NCBI GenBank assembly: GCA_009617715.1
Contig: VTFK01000092.1
Span: 744,001 to 808,000 of the forward strand
Length of the DNA: 64,000 nucleotides
Source of the DNA: Plectrocnemia conspersa
Lineage: Eukaryota; Arthropoda; Insecta; Trichoptera; Polycentropodidae
Reading direction: 5' to 3'
The notes beneath the pieces are model-generated. The model made no database searches. It was not told the origin of the DNA and worked only from the letters and a program-made list of their open reading frames with translations. Position 1 is the first letter of the stretch. The number at the start of each line of letters is the position of its first letter. Position numbers and translations under genes: made by a program. Positions 24,177 through 34,509 of this stretch are shown here, piece after piece.

Positions 24177-24250
24177 TTAACCGTTTGAATGCCACGGACG
24201 CCGTACGAAGCTTCACCGAAACACGACCGTATTGCCACGAGCTTCTTACA
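24177..24250. mobile_element. piggyBac-like element end (right of a pair)
   Basis: The plus strand starts TTAACCGTTTGAATGCCACG at 24177, with a further ATTGCCACGAGC motif about 54 bases in. It is an imperfect inverted copy of 24000-24067 over about 70 bases. The two TTAA sites face each other across 109 bases, so the elements diverge. The right end of this one was not found. Confidence 0.55.
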
Positions 24251-24259
24251 AAACTCTCA

Positions 24260-26290
24260 CAAAAACTCATATTTATGCTTTGAAATAACATTACAAGACT
24301 TAAATAATGAAATAATATTAAGTATAGAGAAACGCTTAAAATTATTACTACTTTATAGCATTCATAAAATGAAGTAAAATTACGTGTTAACTTTTCTACG
24401 TCACAGGCTTTGTAATTTTTAATAACAATGGCTAGAATTACGATCGTATATTACGTCAGGGTACTTTGGCAAATAAAGGGTGCATTTTTTGCGCATTTTG
24501 TATGTTATATGGGTTACACGAACACATCATAAAACATTTGTTTAGTTTATTGAAACGTATTGCATGTTAGCAAATGCTAAAAATAATTTAAAAAATTATA
24601 ATCGGGTGATTTTGTGTTTAAGACTAATTTGAAGCAAAACTTCTAAAGATGTAAATTAATATCGAATAGCCGTTGAAATTTTAAATAATAAATAATAGAT
24701 AAGGATACTTGATTTTCATGGTAGTGTTTAAAGATGCATGAAAAAAATCTAGAAGGTTTGGGAACATAAGATATGGGTACCGCACACATTAAGGTATGTT
24801 AGCAAAACGATGCGCGTATAAATGTGTAACACTGGCTTCACAAAAAACATTAGCTAAGGACGAATGATGGATACTGAATGATAACGTATAAAGCCAAATG
24901 CAGTTTATTAAAAGAGCAGGTAGCAGAAAAAACAACTCTTATACATGACATTACTTATATTGTATGTTTGGTAAGACATTGCGAATTAATTAGGTAAGAT
25001 AATAACGACAGAGAAATATTGTTAACAGTTAAATATAGAAAGATGGTTGAAAAAGAATGTATTTAAACCAAATGAATGTTTAATAATTATAAATATATGT
25101 TAGTTCATATTTTAAAAATATTTATAGATTACTCGATTATAGAAATAATTGGTAATATATGTTCGTGCATTAAGAAATAAGCTAAAATAATAATATATGT
25201 TTATATGTATGTTTTGATTATATTTGTTTATTGTATAAACAATTAGCTATATTAGATAAATAAATCAATAAAATAAATCAATTACACCAATCATTAAAAA
25301 CAAAAACATGTGCTATATAAACCGTAACAGAATATTTTTGCAACATGATAATGCAACGTCCTCATATGGTAAGAATCATTTGAGAAAAAATAAAGGACTA
25401 AAAGTGTTTTTTTTTCGATTTTTGATTATCAATCTTTGGAATATCATATGTCTTTGAAGTAATAAACAATAATAGTGAAATAAAAATTGTCGTAATATAA
25501 TTATTCTGCATCAAAGCCTTCAATATTTTTTATGATTGAACGATTAAGAATAATTGCATTTATTGATGTATAACTACACTATATAAGTATAGAACTATAC
25601 AGAATCATTTGGTTATATCAAATTTGTTTTGAAAGCCATACAGACAAGTATTTTCATTAAATATCCAAGAAGAACTATTGAAAATAAATTCGTGCTATTT
25701 GTTTTCCCAAAGTTATCATCACATTACGAGGTAAAAAGCTTATGTGTTTTATTTAAAAGTTTCATTAGCATTAATTATAGAGCTACATCCAGTTTTAATT
25801 AAGCCAATAAAAAAAGTGTCAAAAAGTACTTATTCATCGTAGATGGCTTAACGCCCGGCGTGGCGTTAATATTTAACACTTGTGCTTTAAGTAAACGCAT
25901 TAAGGTGATATAATAACGCAACAGAGTGTGATAATTTGTTTTTACGGTTAGCATATGTGTTTTTATACAAGTTAACGAGACAAATTCTACTATTTATTAT
26001 GGTAATAATTGTACGTTTTTGCTAAATCGATTTTAAGCAGTCATATAATCCGCTGAGCCGGTCCGATTAAGCAAACAAAGACGCCGGCAATTTATAATTA
26101 TTTGTATATTTACATATATTATAAAAATTTAAGATGTAAATTTGAAAATGGATTTGAAAAAAAAACAGTTTGATATTTTTTTTTAAGAAAAAAAATTTTA
26201 AGCTAATTTATTTTTAATATGTTTTTTATTTGACCATAATGACTTGACAAGTTTCATCTTGTCATTTAAACTATTATACAAACAATAATT
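24260..26290. other. AT-rich intron, nothing recognised
   Basis: I see no coding sequence. The part from about 24380 to 25850 is unique-looking AT-rich DNA. A short GC-richer patch lies at 25840-25880. Confidence 0.4.
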
Positions 26291-26299
26291 ATATCATCC

Positions 26300-26740
26300 T
26301 ACATATATTTTCCAGCTCCTCATAGCTATCCCCGTTGGGAAGTTGGATGCCTCGCCACGACGGGCAAGAATAAGGGTTGCAATCGCAACTCTCAAGGGAG
26401 AAAGAAATCGAGTATTAATGGGTTATCGATATCGCTTCTTAGCAATTTTAAAAAGTGCTTTTTTGAGAAGCAAATTATATCCCACGGCTTCTAGCAAAAT
26501 ATCACTAGGATAGAAATACACAAATTTATCAGATTTTTTCTTCGAATTCTCCTCAACAACTCAGTACTTCGATTCGCTTAGATTCCAGACAATGAAGCCA
26601 TATTCGAAGACGCTACGAACTAGCGTGTATTGTACAGAACGAAAATCGCCAATAAATTATTAAAGCGACACGCGCTCCGTATAACAAAACCGAGCATCTT
26701 TGACGCCATATCGTGAATTTTAGCAATGTGAATATTAAAT
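26300..26740 (-). mobile_element. LINE relic: RT thumb to C-terminus
   Basis: On the minus strand HIAKIHDMASKMLGFVIRSA matches HIAETHSKSLKMLGFILRNA of the better preserved LINE at 32337-32873. It is followed by LYNT and, after a frame change, by VGYNLLLKKALFK and an RVAIATLILARRG-type C-terminus. At least three frameshifts and stops are present. It is a decayed CR1/Jockey-type fragment on the same strand as the host gene. Confidence 0.75.
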
Positions 26741-26849
26741 ATTTTTTACCACTAAAAATATTTAGAGTAAATTAGAAAAAAAATAAGGTAACCGCAATTG
26801 AAGTGCCTTATGTGCATTTTTATTATAACATATTTTAAGGTTTGAGAAT

Positions 26850-27130
26850 CATAGGAGGTGTGACGCTTGGTGGAATCTAACTAGATTATATTGCAGTTGT
26901 GACAGACGATATTTTCTCCGAGCGATGATGGAAAAGCTGGTGCAGGGATGATGTCCGTGGCAGGTCCTCAAAAATATTGTAGGTGGCGTGGTAATGCTCA
27001 TATGGGGGAGTCGCTCTCGAGATGTGAGCGCCCATGACAGTATGTTATCCACGGACGGCGGGCGTCTGCTGGTCTCTTCGAGTGGCTTCTTGTGCCTGCC
27101 ATCTCTTCATCGAAGACATTTGCTTGATGG
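26850..27130 (-). repeat. Coding-like repeat, copy 1 (unclassified)
   Basis: The minus strand aligns in blocks with 59110-59480 on the plus strand. Shared blocks are CCATCAAGCAAATGTC, ATGGCAG followed by CACTCGAAGAGAC-like sequence, ACATACnGTCATGG, and a stretch reading TDIIPAPAFPSS here and TDIIPEPASPPL there. Copy 1 reads MAGTRSHSKRP where copy 2 reads MADTGRRSKRL. Both have stops. The pattern suggests relics of a mobile-element protein, possibly gag-like, but the family is unknown to me. Confidence 0.55.
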
Positions 27131-27239
27131 GATCTAATGGATCTGGTGATTTATATAATATTATGGTCTTAACGGAGGCTTGTGTGGTCCTAATTCTTCA
27201 CGCTACTGTATTGTTTCCTTGTTGATGGATAATTATTTT

Positions 27240-29260
27240 GGTCACAATAAATTAACATAAATTTTAATAATAATACCCTTTACAAACTTGGGCATCTGTG
27301 TGGTTTAGTGTTTCCCGTGGTCATTTCGCAAGAAATAAATAATGTTTCAAAGACGGAGAATATTTACAGTAAGAACACTTGCGTGCTATTTTTACTGGTC
27401 GTAATGAGGGCTTGTTTGTGATCGTCACAACATTATGGTCCGTTCACGCGTTTTCGCGTGATATCGAAACATTATGTCAGCTCGTTCATGCAATTTCGAG
27501 CATTAAAATTAATGTAAATTAAGCTTGTAAAGATATTTTGTAAACCTAATAAAGATTTTAATATCTATCTTAAATTGCAATATATACAATACAAAAATTA
27601 TAGCAAAAAATATATTATTAAGCGTTTAAAGTAAATTAAATGTTCATAAAAGATTACAATCAAGAATAATTTATAGTTTATGTATTATACATACAAAGCA
27701 TTAGTTTCATACTAAGCTCAGGATTATTTTCAGCATCAACTTAAATTCTCAGAAACATATACTAATAATATAAATTTTCACCTGAATCGCAGCTAGCTTG
27801 TAGCGATAACATTTTTATGTTATGGCAATAACTTTCTGCGATTTTAATGACAGCCCCCACCCAGAAACGCAAAAAGCTGAGAAGACTAATCGTATTTTTA
27901 ACCTTTATAACCACACGTAAAAAAGTAGTAGAATCGAACTTTAATTTATAACTGTAGCAATAACATCACGTGTTAAAATACGCACTTTTAAGATAATCTA
28001 AAAAATGTTAGATGGTCTTTTAAGCGTCTTCTAGTTTAAAATGAACTACATACCATCTGCAAATGAGGCATGTAATATCTGGATACATACATATTTATAT
28101 TATAAGCTAAATAAGCAACGCAAGCGAAAACTTTGTTAATTAATGTAAATATAATAAATATTCAGAGTGATACAAGTGAAATTGAAGAACGCGCGAAACA
28201 CTCATAACATTTTAAATGGCAATGGAAAGTGTATTTAATTAAAGTTTATGATTCAAGTATTTATTATAAATTAGCTAATTATTAAAATAATTATAATTTG
28301 TACTTATTTTACGGTTTTTAATTTAGTATTAAAAGCATTATTTCAGTACCTGTAGCAAAATAAAAATGGTTTGTGATTTTTCAAGTAATTTTAATTAGTT
28401 CTATATATATATATGTATATAGATATATTCCTTTTCTTACTCATAAAGCGCATAAGGTCGAACAGAAACGATTTATAATATATTTTACCATCTCCTATGT
28501 AACATTCATTATATAACTACTGCATTTATAATATTTAACGGACAACCACAGAATATAGCAAAAAATGAACAAGAATACGAATACCTGTTGTAAGACGTTA
28601 TATAGCGCGCATATAACATAAATTCAGTTTAAAATAGCAGCTATATATAAATATTCAACACGTGTCGCATATAGAGATACTAATTTATTGCACAATACAG
28701 TGAACATGTCTATAGTGCTGGAAAAAAATGACAAAAAACTATTTAATCGGTGCCTGTGAATCTTTATATAAACATACAACTAAACGATTAGGAATAAGAA
28801 AATCGTAAATTTGCAAACCCACGGATTGCAATATACTATTTTTTTGGTCGATGTGGATATTAAAATAACGATGGTGGTATTTTTAATGTGACAATATTTT
28901 ATTTTGGAAAAAAACTCGACCACCCAAAGAAAGACTAACTGCCATTTCGTCACGTATTTTAGACACGCGTTTGAACGGTTATTATACAATAGTTATTCGC
29001 TTCCTTAATATATTATAATATTATTAATATATATTAAAAGATGTTATATGATATTGATAAACAAATAAAAAGTATTAACACCTAAAATGAAATACGACAC
29101 ACCTTAAATAAAAATATCATCTTCATCATTAACAATAAATTATTCTTGGTTCTATAATAGTTATTACTGAAAGTTTTGTCTATTATTAATTTATACTTAT
29201 TATAAGAAAATAATTAATTCATAATATATTTTTTGATAGTATCGTAAAATATGGTTTACA
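27240..29260. other. AT-rich intron with one weak repeat relic
   Basis: The segment 27790-27930 (CGCAGCTAGCTTGTAGCGA, then a TTTTTATGTTAT block) weakly resembles 9940-10140. A TA microsatellite lies at 28400-28430. No exon is seen. Confidence 0.35.
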
Positions 29261-29274
29261 TTTTGCGGTAAGCT

Positions 29275-29293
29275 CGCGCATGCGCATATGCGC
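29275..29293. promoter_or_regulatory. NRF-1/EWG-type palindromic site
   Basis: CGCGCATGCGCA at 29275-29286 fits the NRF-1 consensus YGCGCAYGCGCR, bound in insects by the homologue Erect wing. A second palindrome, GCGCATATGCGC (29282-29293), overlaps it. It lies in very AT-rich sequence about 130 bases past the exon A donor. Such a site inside an intron may mark an alternative promoter or enhancer, but binding is inferred only from the motif. Confidence 0.35.
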
Positions 29294-29430
29294 TAAGTGT
29301 TACTAAAACTATTATAACTCTTTAACCAGTATGAAATGCTGTGATTTCTTTTCATATTATATATAATATTGTATATATATACAATATTAAAATAACAATT
29401 TTTGTTGTTAATAAAAAAAAATTTACATAC

Positions 29431-29668
29431 CTCAAGTTGAGCTTCAGAGCTCTGCCACCCAGTGTTAGATTATAATGCACAAGTTCTTCCACATCTTCAA
29501 AATCAGGAACATCTTCACCTATCGAACGTCTTCTTCTTCTGGAAAGCTGCTCAATTCCATCGTGATTTGCTCCCAAATCGTGTGATACAAAACTTCCGTC
29601 TTTGGTAACACGCACCGGAACCACCATCTCAAAATCGTCTTCGTGTACCAGTCCTTGTGTATAAAGTC
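29431..29668 (-). CDS. ADAMTS prodomain, exon A
   Basis: This exon has 78 complete codons with two bases at each end. It encodes the N-terminal prodomain part of an ADAMTS metalloprotease, which is secreted and kept latent by this domain. Landmarks are EDDFEMVVPVRVTKDGSF (residues 9-26), matching the family motif Y/F-E-x-V-x-P-x-R-V, and a furin-type RRRRRS at residues 43-48. They are followed by YNLTLGGRALKLNL at 65-78, matching the Y-x-L-x-x-x-G-R-x-L-x-L-x-L core, with an N-glycosylation sequon NLT. The acceptor TTAACAG precedes the exon and GTATGT follows it. The end phase is 2 and joins exon B to form Arg. The start phase requires one base from an upstream exon, which was not found. The frame stays open into both introns, so the boundaries rest on the splice signals and the family alignment. 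Confidence 0.9.
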
Positions 29669-30579
29669 CTGTTAATGTAAAAATATATTTGATTATTTTA
29701 TCTTTACATAAAATATCATTGTCATTGTTATTTATATAATTAAAAGGTCGATAGTTCAAAGACAACATGAAGCTAGATTTTTTACATTTATATTGTGTCA
29801 ATCACGTGGAAAAATAAAGTTGTGCTTGGCCACTGTATAGTTAATTATATACATACATAGTATATGTATATGTATATATGCCAATTAAATGTGTTTATTT
29901 AATTAATGCAAAAAATATTTTAATACGTTTTTATAATTTATTATACAATTTTATTTTGAAGCATGGTAAATCTATTACTTAACATATGTTTTTATCAGCT
30001 TCAAACATAATAAGCTTATTCCTCCTCACGTAATGAATATGTTTGGAAATTCAGAAGCTCTTTAATAGGTAAAAAGAAAAAGTAAATTTTTTATTACATT
30101 TTTTATAGCATGATTTTGGTTTAAATATTTTATTTTTTTGACAAATATTCAGCTTTATTGCTGGATTGTCTTCCGACGTTTGTGCAATTTCGAAAAGTGC
30201 ATCATAAAATTATAAAAGTTTATGAAAGTGCATTTTAACAATATATATTTTCTATAAAGTTTTTTTAGAATAAAATTTATCTAATTACAGGTTCCAGAAA
30301 TTGTGTCTACTCTATTTCATTAGCATATGTCTTTACTGACATATGTTACTCAACAATAATCTCATTTTCAATTTGTATTTGTCAAATACTAGTTTGTTTA
30401 TACACACAGATTTATTTCTATATATTTTAAAGATTACTACCCTTGCTAGTACATGGCAATAAGTCAAAACCACTCGCAGCACATTTGACGTTGATCGATT
30501 ATAAGTATCATTCGTCAAACGCCACGTTCAAACGAAGTGTTAGTTCAACTGAAAGTAAATCCGGTCATAATAAAGTCTA

Positions 30580-30609
30580 GGAGGTCCATTTATTAACTCA
30601 TGGACCTCC
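30580..30609. repeat. Hairpin with 10-bp perfect stem
   Basis: GGAGGTCCAT and ATGGACCTCC flank a 10-base loop. The GC-rich stem stands out in AT-rich DNA. No T-run follows, and this is a eukaryotic intron, so a terminator role is not expected. Confidence 0.65.
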
Positions 30610-30913
30610 GTGGTGGTTTAAATTGTATACGAGAAGAGCACATTTTGTTGCTAAACACACGACCTAAACAAATATGTACAAAACGTGTCGGTTCTGTCGG
30701 TTTTGGTTAAGCACTACCGAAATGAAAAGGTCAGGGTATAATATTATACCATAATCTTATACCCTAAGCACATATGTATATATAATATCAGTAACGCGCT
30801 TATATATATATATATATAGTAAATCGTTATCCATTAACTAATTGATGATGAAGGATATGTCATATAGTATAATTGCTCGTGGGAGAAAAATCATAACACC
30901 AGAATAATTTAAA

Positions 30914-30963
30914 ATAAATTTTATTGTCATTTAAACTATAGTTTAAGTGACAATAAAATTTAT
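30914..30963. repeat. 50-bp near-perfect loopless palindrome
   Basis: Two 25-base arms meet without a spacer at CTA|TAG, with 24 of 25 positions complementary. The single exception would be a G-T wobble. The left arm begins ATAAATTTTATTGTCA. It may be the joined ends of a transposon footprint or a recent inverted duplication. Such palindromes are usually unstable, so its persistence is notable. Confidence 0.85.
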
Positions 30964-31019
30964 ATTTTATAAACATAATTGGCAGATTTCATTGATTGTT
31001 TTTGCTAACATTTTATTAT

Positions 31020-31330
31020 TCATTTCCTCAAGATCAAAGTTAACGGATCAACGTCGGACATACCTATTCTTCGGAGACATATGGTCAACCAGGTCATGAT
31101 TCGCTCGAATATCGATCGGCGAGCTGCAGGGTATAAAATGCACCACGTGTGGTCATTTCGCCGGCGATATTCATGTACCGTATATAATGAGGAGGTCTTT
31201 TTGCTCCGGGCGCGGTTCGAGAATTGCAAATGAAAAACACTACCGAGAAATCAGCGGCGGTGGCCGAGTGATAATCGTTAAGAATTCATCGGCAGACATA
31301 GAAAGTAGTGCAAGGCTCCTCTTGTGTATC
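31020..31330. other. GC-richer island, candidate conserved non-coding element
   Basis: The stretch has balanced composition with many CG steps (ATATCGATCGGCGAGCTGCA, CGCCGGCGATATTC). Both strands have frames of about 70 codons with no family resemblance. A GGGTATAAAATGC TATA-like box sits at about 31129, so a promoter reading to the right is conceivable but unsupported by any gene. Confidence 0.3.
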
Positions 31331-31814
31331 AGAAAAATTATTATTCATTTGAATAGCCTTCGAATTGCTGAAAGAATATTTGTTTATATTTACCATATAC
31401 AATTTTATATTTTATAGAAATGTTTATATTTATACTTCAATATTGATATTGCTCTGATATCAAATATAATACACTTATTCCAGCGTTTTATCTAATCATA
31501 TCTGGTGAATAGAGTAACTACAGTATCACGACGGTGTCATTTTAGGGTCAAATATGTATTACAAATATGTGAGATGGTGCCAAATCAAAAAACTTTAATT
31601 CGTGACGTTTTCTTTGGACTATCTTGTTGATTGAATCATGTAAGTCAATACTTCTTATTTTTCGTACGACCTAGTGGTAAGAATTTATAGTGGACTATTA
31701 TACACACTATTATAATCGAAGAAATTAGTAAGGAAAACGATGATATTTGATCAAATTAAACGTCCTTTTTGTTTTTGGCTTTTTTAGGGCGCTTCCGTTG
31801 TGACGACTGTAGTT

Positions 31815-33590
31815 TTGTTTTATTGTTATTTATTTATTTATTAAAATTATAACCATCGTGACCTGACAGGCAAACCTAATGCGTCACGATAGTCAAAAGT
31901 ACTAATACATCATAATACATACAAATATAAACAAGACAAAACAACAGACACAAATCACCTCAACAGGTGTGCATTGTCCCTATACGAACTGAACCAAAAC
32001 TCCATATGTGCAAGAGAAAATGTCAATATTACTTTGGACAGAATTAAGCAGATAAATAGCCTTGGCCAGAGAAGAGTTGGCAAGTTCTCCAGTTCTACAC
32101 TTAACAGGCAAGAATAGTGGACCGAGAACTATAACCACCTTCAGGAGCCCACATTTGAAGCTGCTCGAGCAAGGATTGTCTACGATGCCCTTGAGCAATT
32201 TCCAGAAGTGTTTAATTACATAAACACTTCTGCGAGTCGACAAAGAAACGTATCCCAGGGCTCCAAAAAAATAAAAGCACTGGGAAACAAGAACGGATAA
32301 TACCCGTATTCCTTCAAGTATAAATATCGAAGAAATTTACGTTGTACTTTTTTTTTCCAGCTTCAATTCATTACATTGATTCATTACGCCTGGGATCCAA
32401 ATGATGGAGCTAGTTTCTAGTATGCTGCGGACTAGAGTATCATAAAGAGTGCGCAATACTAAAGTATTCCTGAAGTAACGCGCATTTCTCAAGATAAAAC
32501 CGAGCATTTTTAAGGATTTGCTATGAGTCTCTGCAATGTGCTGGCTAAATTTCCAACGTTCTTCGAAAGTCACTCCTAAATCCTTAGTCGAAGAAAACCT
32601 TTCCAGAAAATATCCGCCTAGATGGTATGAATATTTTGCCGGCGTTAATGACCTTAAAAATGAAATTGTGTGACATTTCTTTACACTGAAAGGCAATTGG
32701 TTATAGCAAGCCCATTTCCATATAGAGTTGAGATCCTCCTGTAGGTCGAGGGAATCAGAAATCGAATGCATTTTCTTGTAAATTTTCAAGTCATCTGCAT
32801 ATAATAAAAAATCTGAATGCTCTATTGCTGTTTCTATGTCATTAATGAACAATAAAAACAACAATGGACCCAAATTGGATCCTTGAGGTACTCCAGTAGG
32901 GGTCTTATATCGTTCTGAAAAGGAGTTATTTTACTTGACGAATTGATATCTATTGGTCAAGTAATTTGAGAATAGATTTATGAGATCTTCAGAAAACCCG
33001 AAATTAGATAACTTTTTTACAAGTAAAGCATGGTTAACTTTATCAAATGCTTTTTCAAAATCTGTGTATTCCACTTGTACACCAGAGTCCAATGATTTTG
33101 AAACATAGTTAGACAAAACCATTAGATTAGTGACAGTGGATCGAGATTTACGGAAACCATGCTGTTGGTCGAGAAGCATACACCTGCAATGATTAAAAAT
33201 GTATTTATGCAAAACAATTTCAAATAATTTTGCAGGTGATGAGATCAAAGCTATTGGCCTGTAATTGTCAATCTGAGATTTGGGACCCTTTTTATGTATG
33301 AATCGGAGTGACTTTTGAACATTTCCACAATTCTGGAAAACAAGAGGATCTCAAAATTAAATTAAATATAAATTTTAGAGGCTGTAAAATACCAGACTTG
33401 CATCCTTTTAGAATGTAGTCTGGAATAAAATCTGGTCCCGAGGTAAAAATGGACTTTAGTCTGCTAAATCCATATTCCATATCAACCAGACTAAAGGCTT
33501 TGATTGATAACAAAGTTATAAACTTATAAAACGGCTTGGAACATTTCTTGGACAGCAAAAACTTAAATAAAATAAGGCTATACAACAAAC
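31815..33590 (-). mobile_element. CR1/Jockey-type LINE, 5'-truncated, inactive
   Basis: The minus strand encodes a non-LTR reverse transcriptase. In order, it has a finger region with GPDFIPDYILKGC (about 33430), NYRPIALISSPAKLFE (about 33250), and YTDFEKAFDKVNHALLVKKL (about 33050). It continues with GVPQGSNLGPLLFLLFIND (about 32880), the catalytic YADD (about 32800) and a thumb with KMLGF. The C-terminal part has FLRYLYLKEYGYYPF (about 32310) and a basic Pro/Arg end (about 32110). The endonuclease is missing. Breaks include a frame change near 33290, a stop at 32931-32933 and two compensating frameshifts between 32340 and 32250. The 3' UTR ends in a hairpin and an AATA-type tail on the left. 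It is a dead copy inserted in the same orientation as the ADAMTS gene. Confidence 0.92.
31855..31890 (-). other. LINE 3'-terminal RNA hairpin
   Basis: The stem is ATCGTGAC with GTCACGAT (31855-31862 and 31883-31890), eight perfect pairs around a 20-base loop. In LINE orientation the loop reads GCATTAGGTTTGCCTGTCAG. The tails at 12954-13070 and 13640-13740 have a similar loop but different, still paired, stems. In several LINE groups the 3' stem-loop is the recognition site for the reverse transcriptase, and that role is inferred here. Confidence 0.7.
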
Positions 33591-33599
33591 TACAATATT

Positions 33600-34140
33600 G
33601 TCATGCCTAAAAAAAAAAATTTAAAAAAAATAAAAATAAATAGTAAAAAAAATAAAAAAAGTAAATAGGTAAAAATTCGATTTAAAATAGAATTATACTA
33701 TGAAATAAATGTTTTTTTTACGTTTTTTCTCATTTATGTAGATTTTTGCGGACACGATAACTGCCTTAGTTTTGAATACGTATACCAAGATAAAGCTATT
33801 GTACATATTCAAATTTGTTAGGTAGCCTAATCAGCTATCTTATTTTAAAAATGGCAGTTAATGAAACGTGGAAAACTTTTAAAAATGAATTTTTTAATAA
33901 AAATATTATACAAAATATCTATATATACAAAAAATCGTTTAAAAAATCTTGAAAAATATTTTTTTTATTTATGTGGGTTTTTGAGGACACGGTAAGATTT
34001 TTTAATTATATTGCGATAAAACATTATTTTAAAATATATAATAATATTTTGTAACTGTATAATTTGGCTGTTCCGCTATTTTTTTTCAAAATGGCGGCTA
34101 TTAAAAACATTAATAAATTCCTAACTTTATTTAAAAAGAA
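33600..34140. repeat. A-rich tract and diverged tandem duplication
   Basis: An A-rich tract at 33605-33665 is followed by two related units of about 150 bases, 33730-33880 and 33967-34110. Each starts with ATTTATGTnGnTTTTTGnGG and then ACACG. Each ends with a GCTAT block, a T-rich run and AAAATGGCnGnTAntnAAA. The middle parts are diverged. It may be an old tandem duplication within an unrecognised repeat. Confidence 0.45.
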
Positions 34141-34308
34141 AAAAATGTTTAAAAATTAAAAATCAACTTAAATAAAAATTAAAAGAAAATATATTTTTTT
34201 TATACACTATGCAATTTAAGCATACGATACATTCTAAAAATAGCTCCTTTGAATCTTTAGAGATACAAGTAAATAGGTGAAGAGTGTTTAAAAACAAAAA
34301 TTATTACA

Positions 34309-34506
34309 TTACAAATATATTTTCGTATAACTAAATATTCTAAAATAGATATTAAAATTACGATTGTCCAGGGCATGGCACATGTGTAGTACCATCGGCC
34401 AGTATAGTGTTAAAGAGAAATAGTTTAATGAATGCTCAGAATCACCTGGACGATAATCTGTACCAATGCTCATATTTTGAGATATTGACTTCCATGTACT
34501 AGTCAC
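34309..34506 (-). repeat. Low-copy repeat, partner of 16397-16621
   Basis: The block GTAGTACCATCGGCCAGTAT (from about 34387) resembles 16490-16510. The minus frame is 65 codons with YWPMVLHMCHA at the matching place. No family is recognised. Confidence 0.3.
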
Positions 34507-34509
34507 TAA

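Larger units (their letters stand above)
18592..29430 (-). other. ADAMTS intron, 10.8 kb
   Basis: The intron lies between two in-phase prodomain exons. It starts with GTATGT (29430-29425) and ends with TTATTGCAG at 18592. It is interrupted by phase 2 of an Arg codon. It contains LINE relics, piggyBac-like ends, a coding-like repeat, palindromes and a GC-rich island, all listed separately. No additional exon with a compatible phase was recognised. Confidence 0.8.
29669..31800. other. Upstream ADAMTS intron, start not seen
   Basis: The sequence on the 5' side of exon A is AT-rich. It contains two TA microsatellites (29840-29880 and 30800-30825), two strong hairpins and a GC-richer island, all listed separately. 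No signal-peptide exon was recognised here or further right. Confidence 0.5.
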
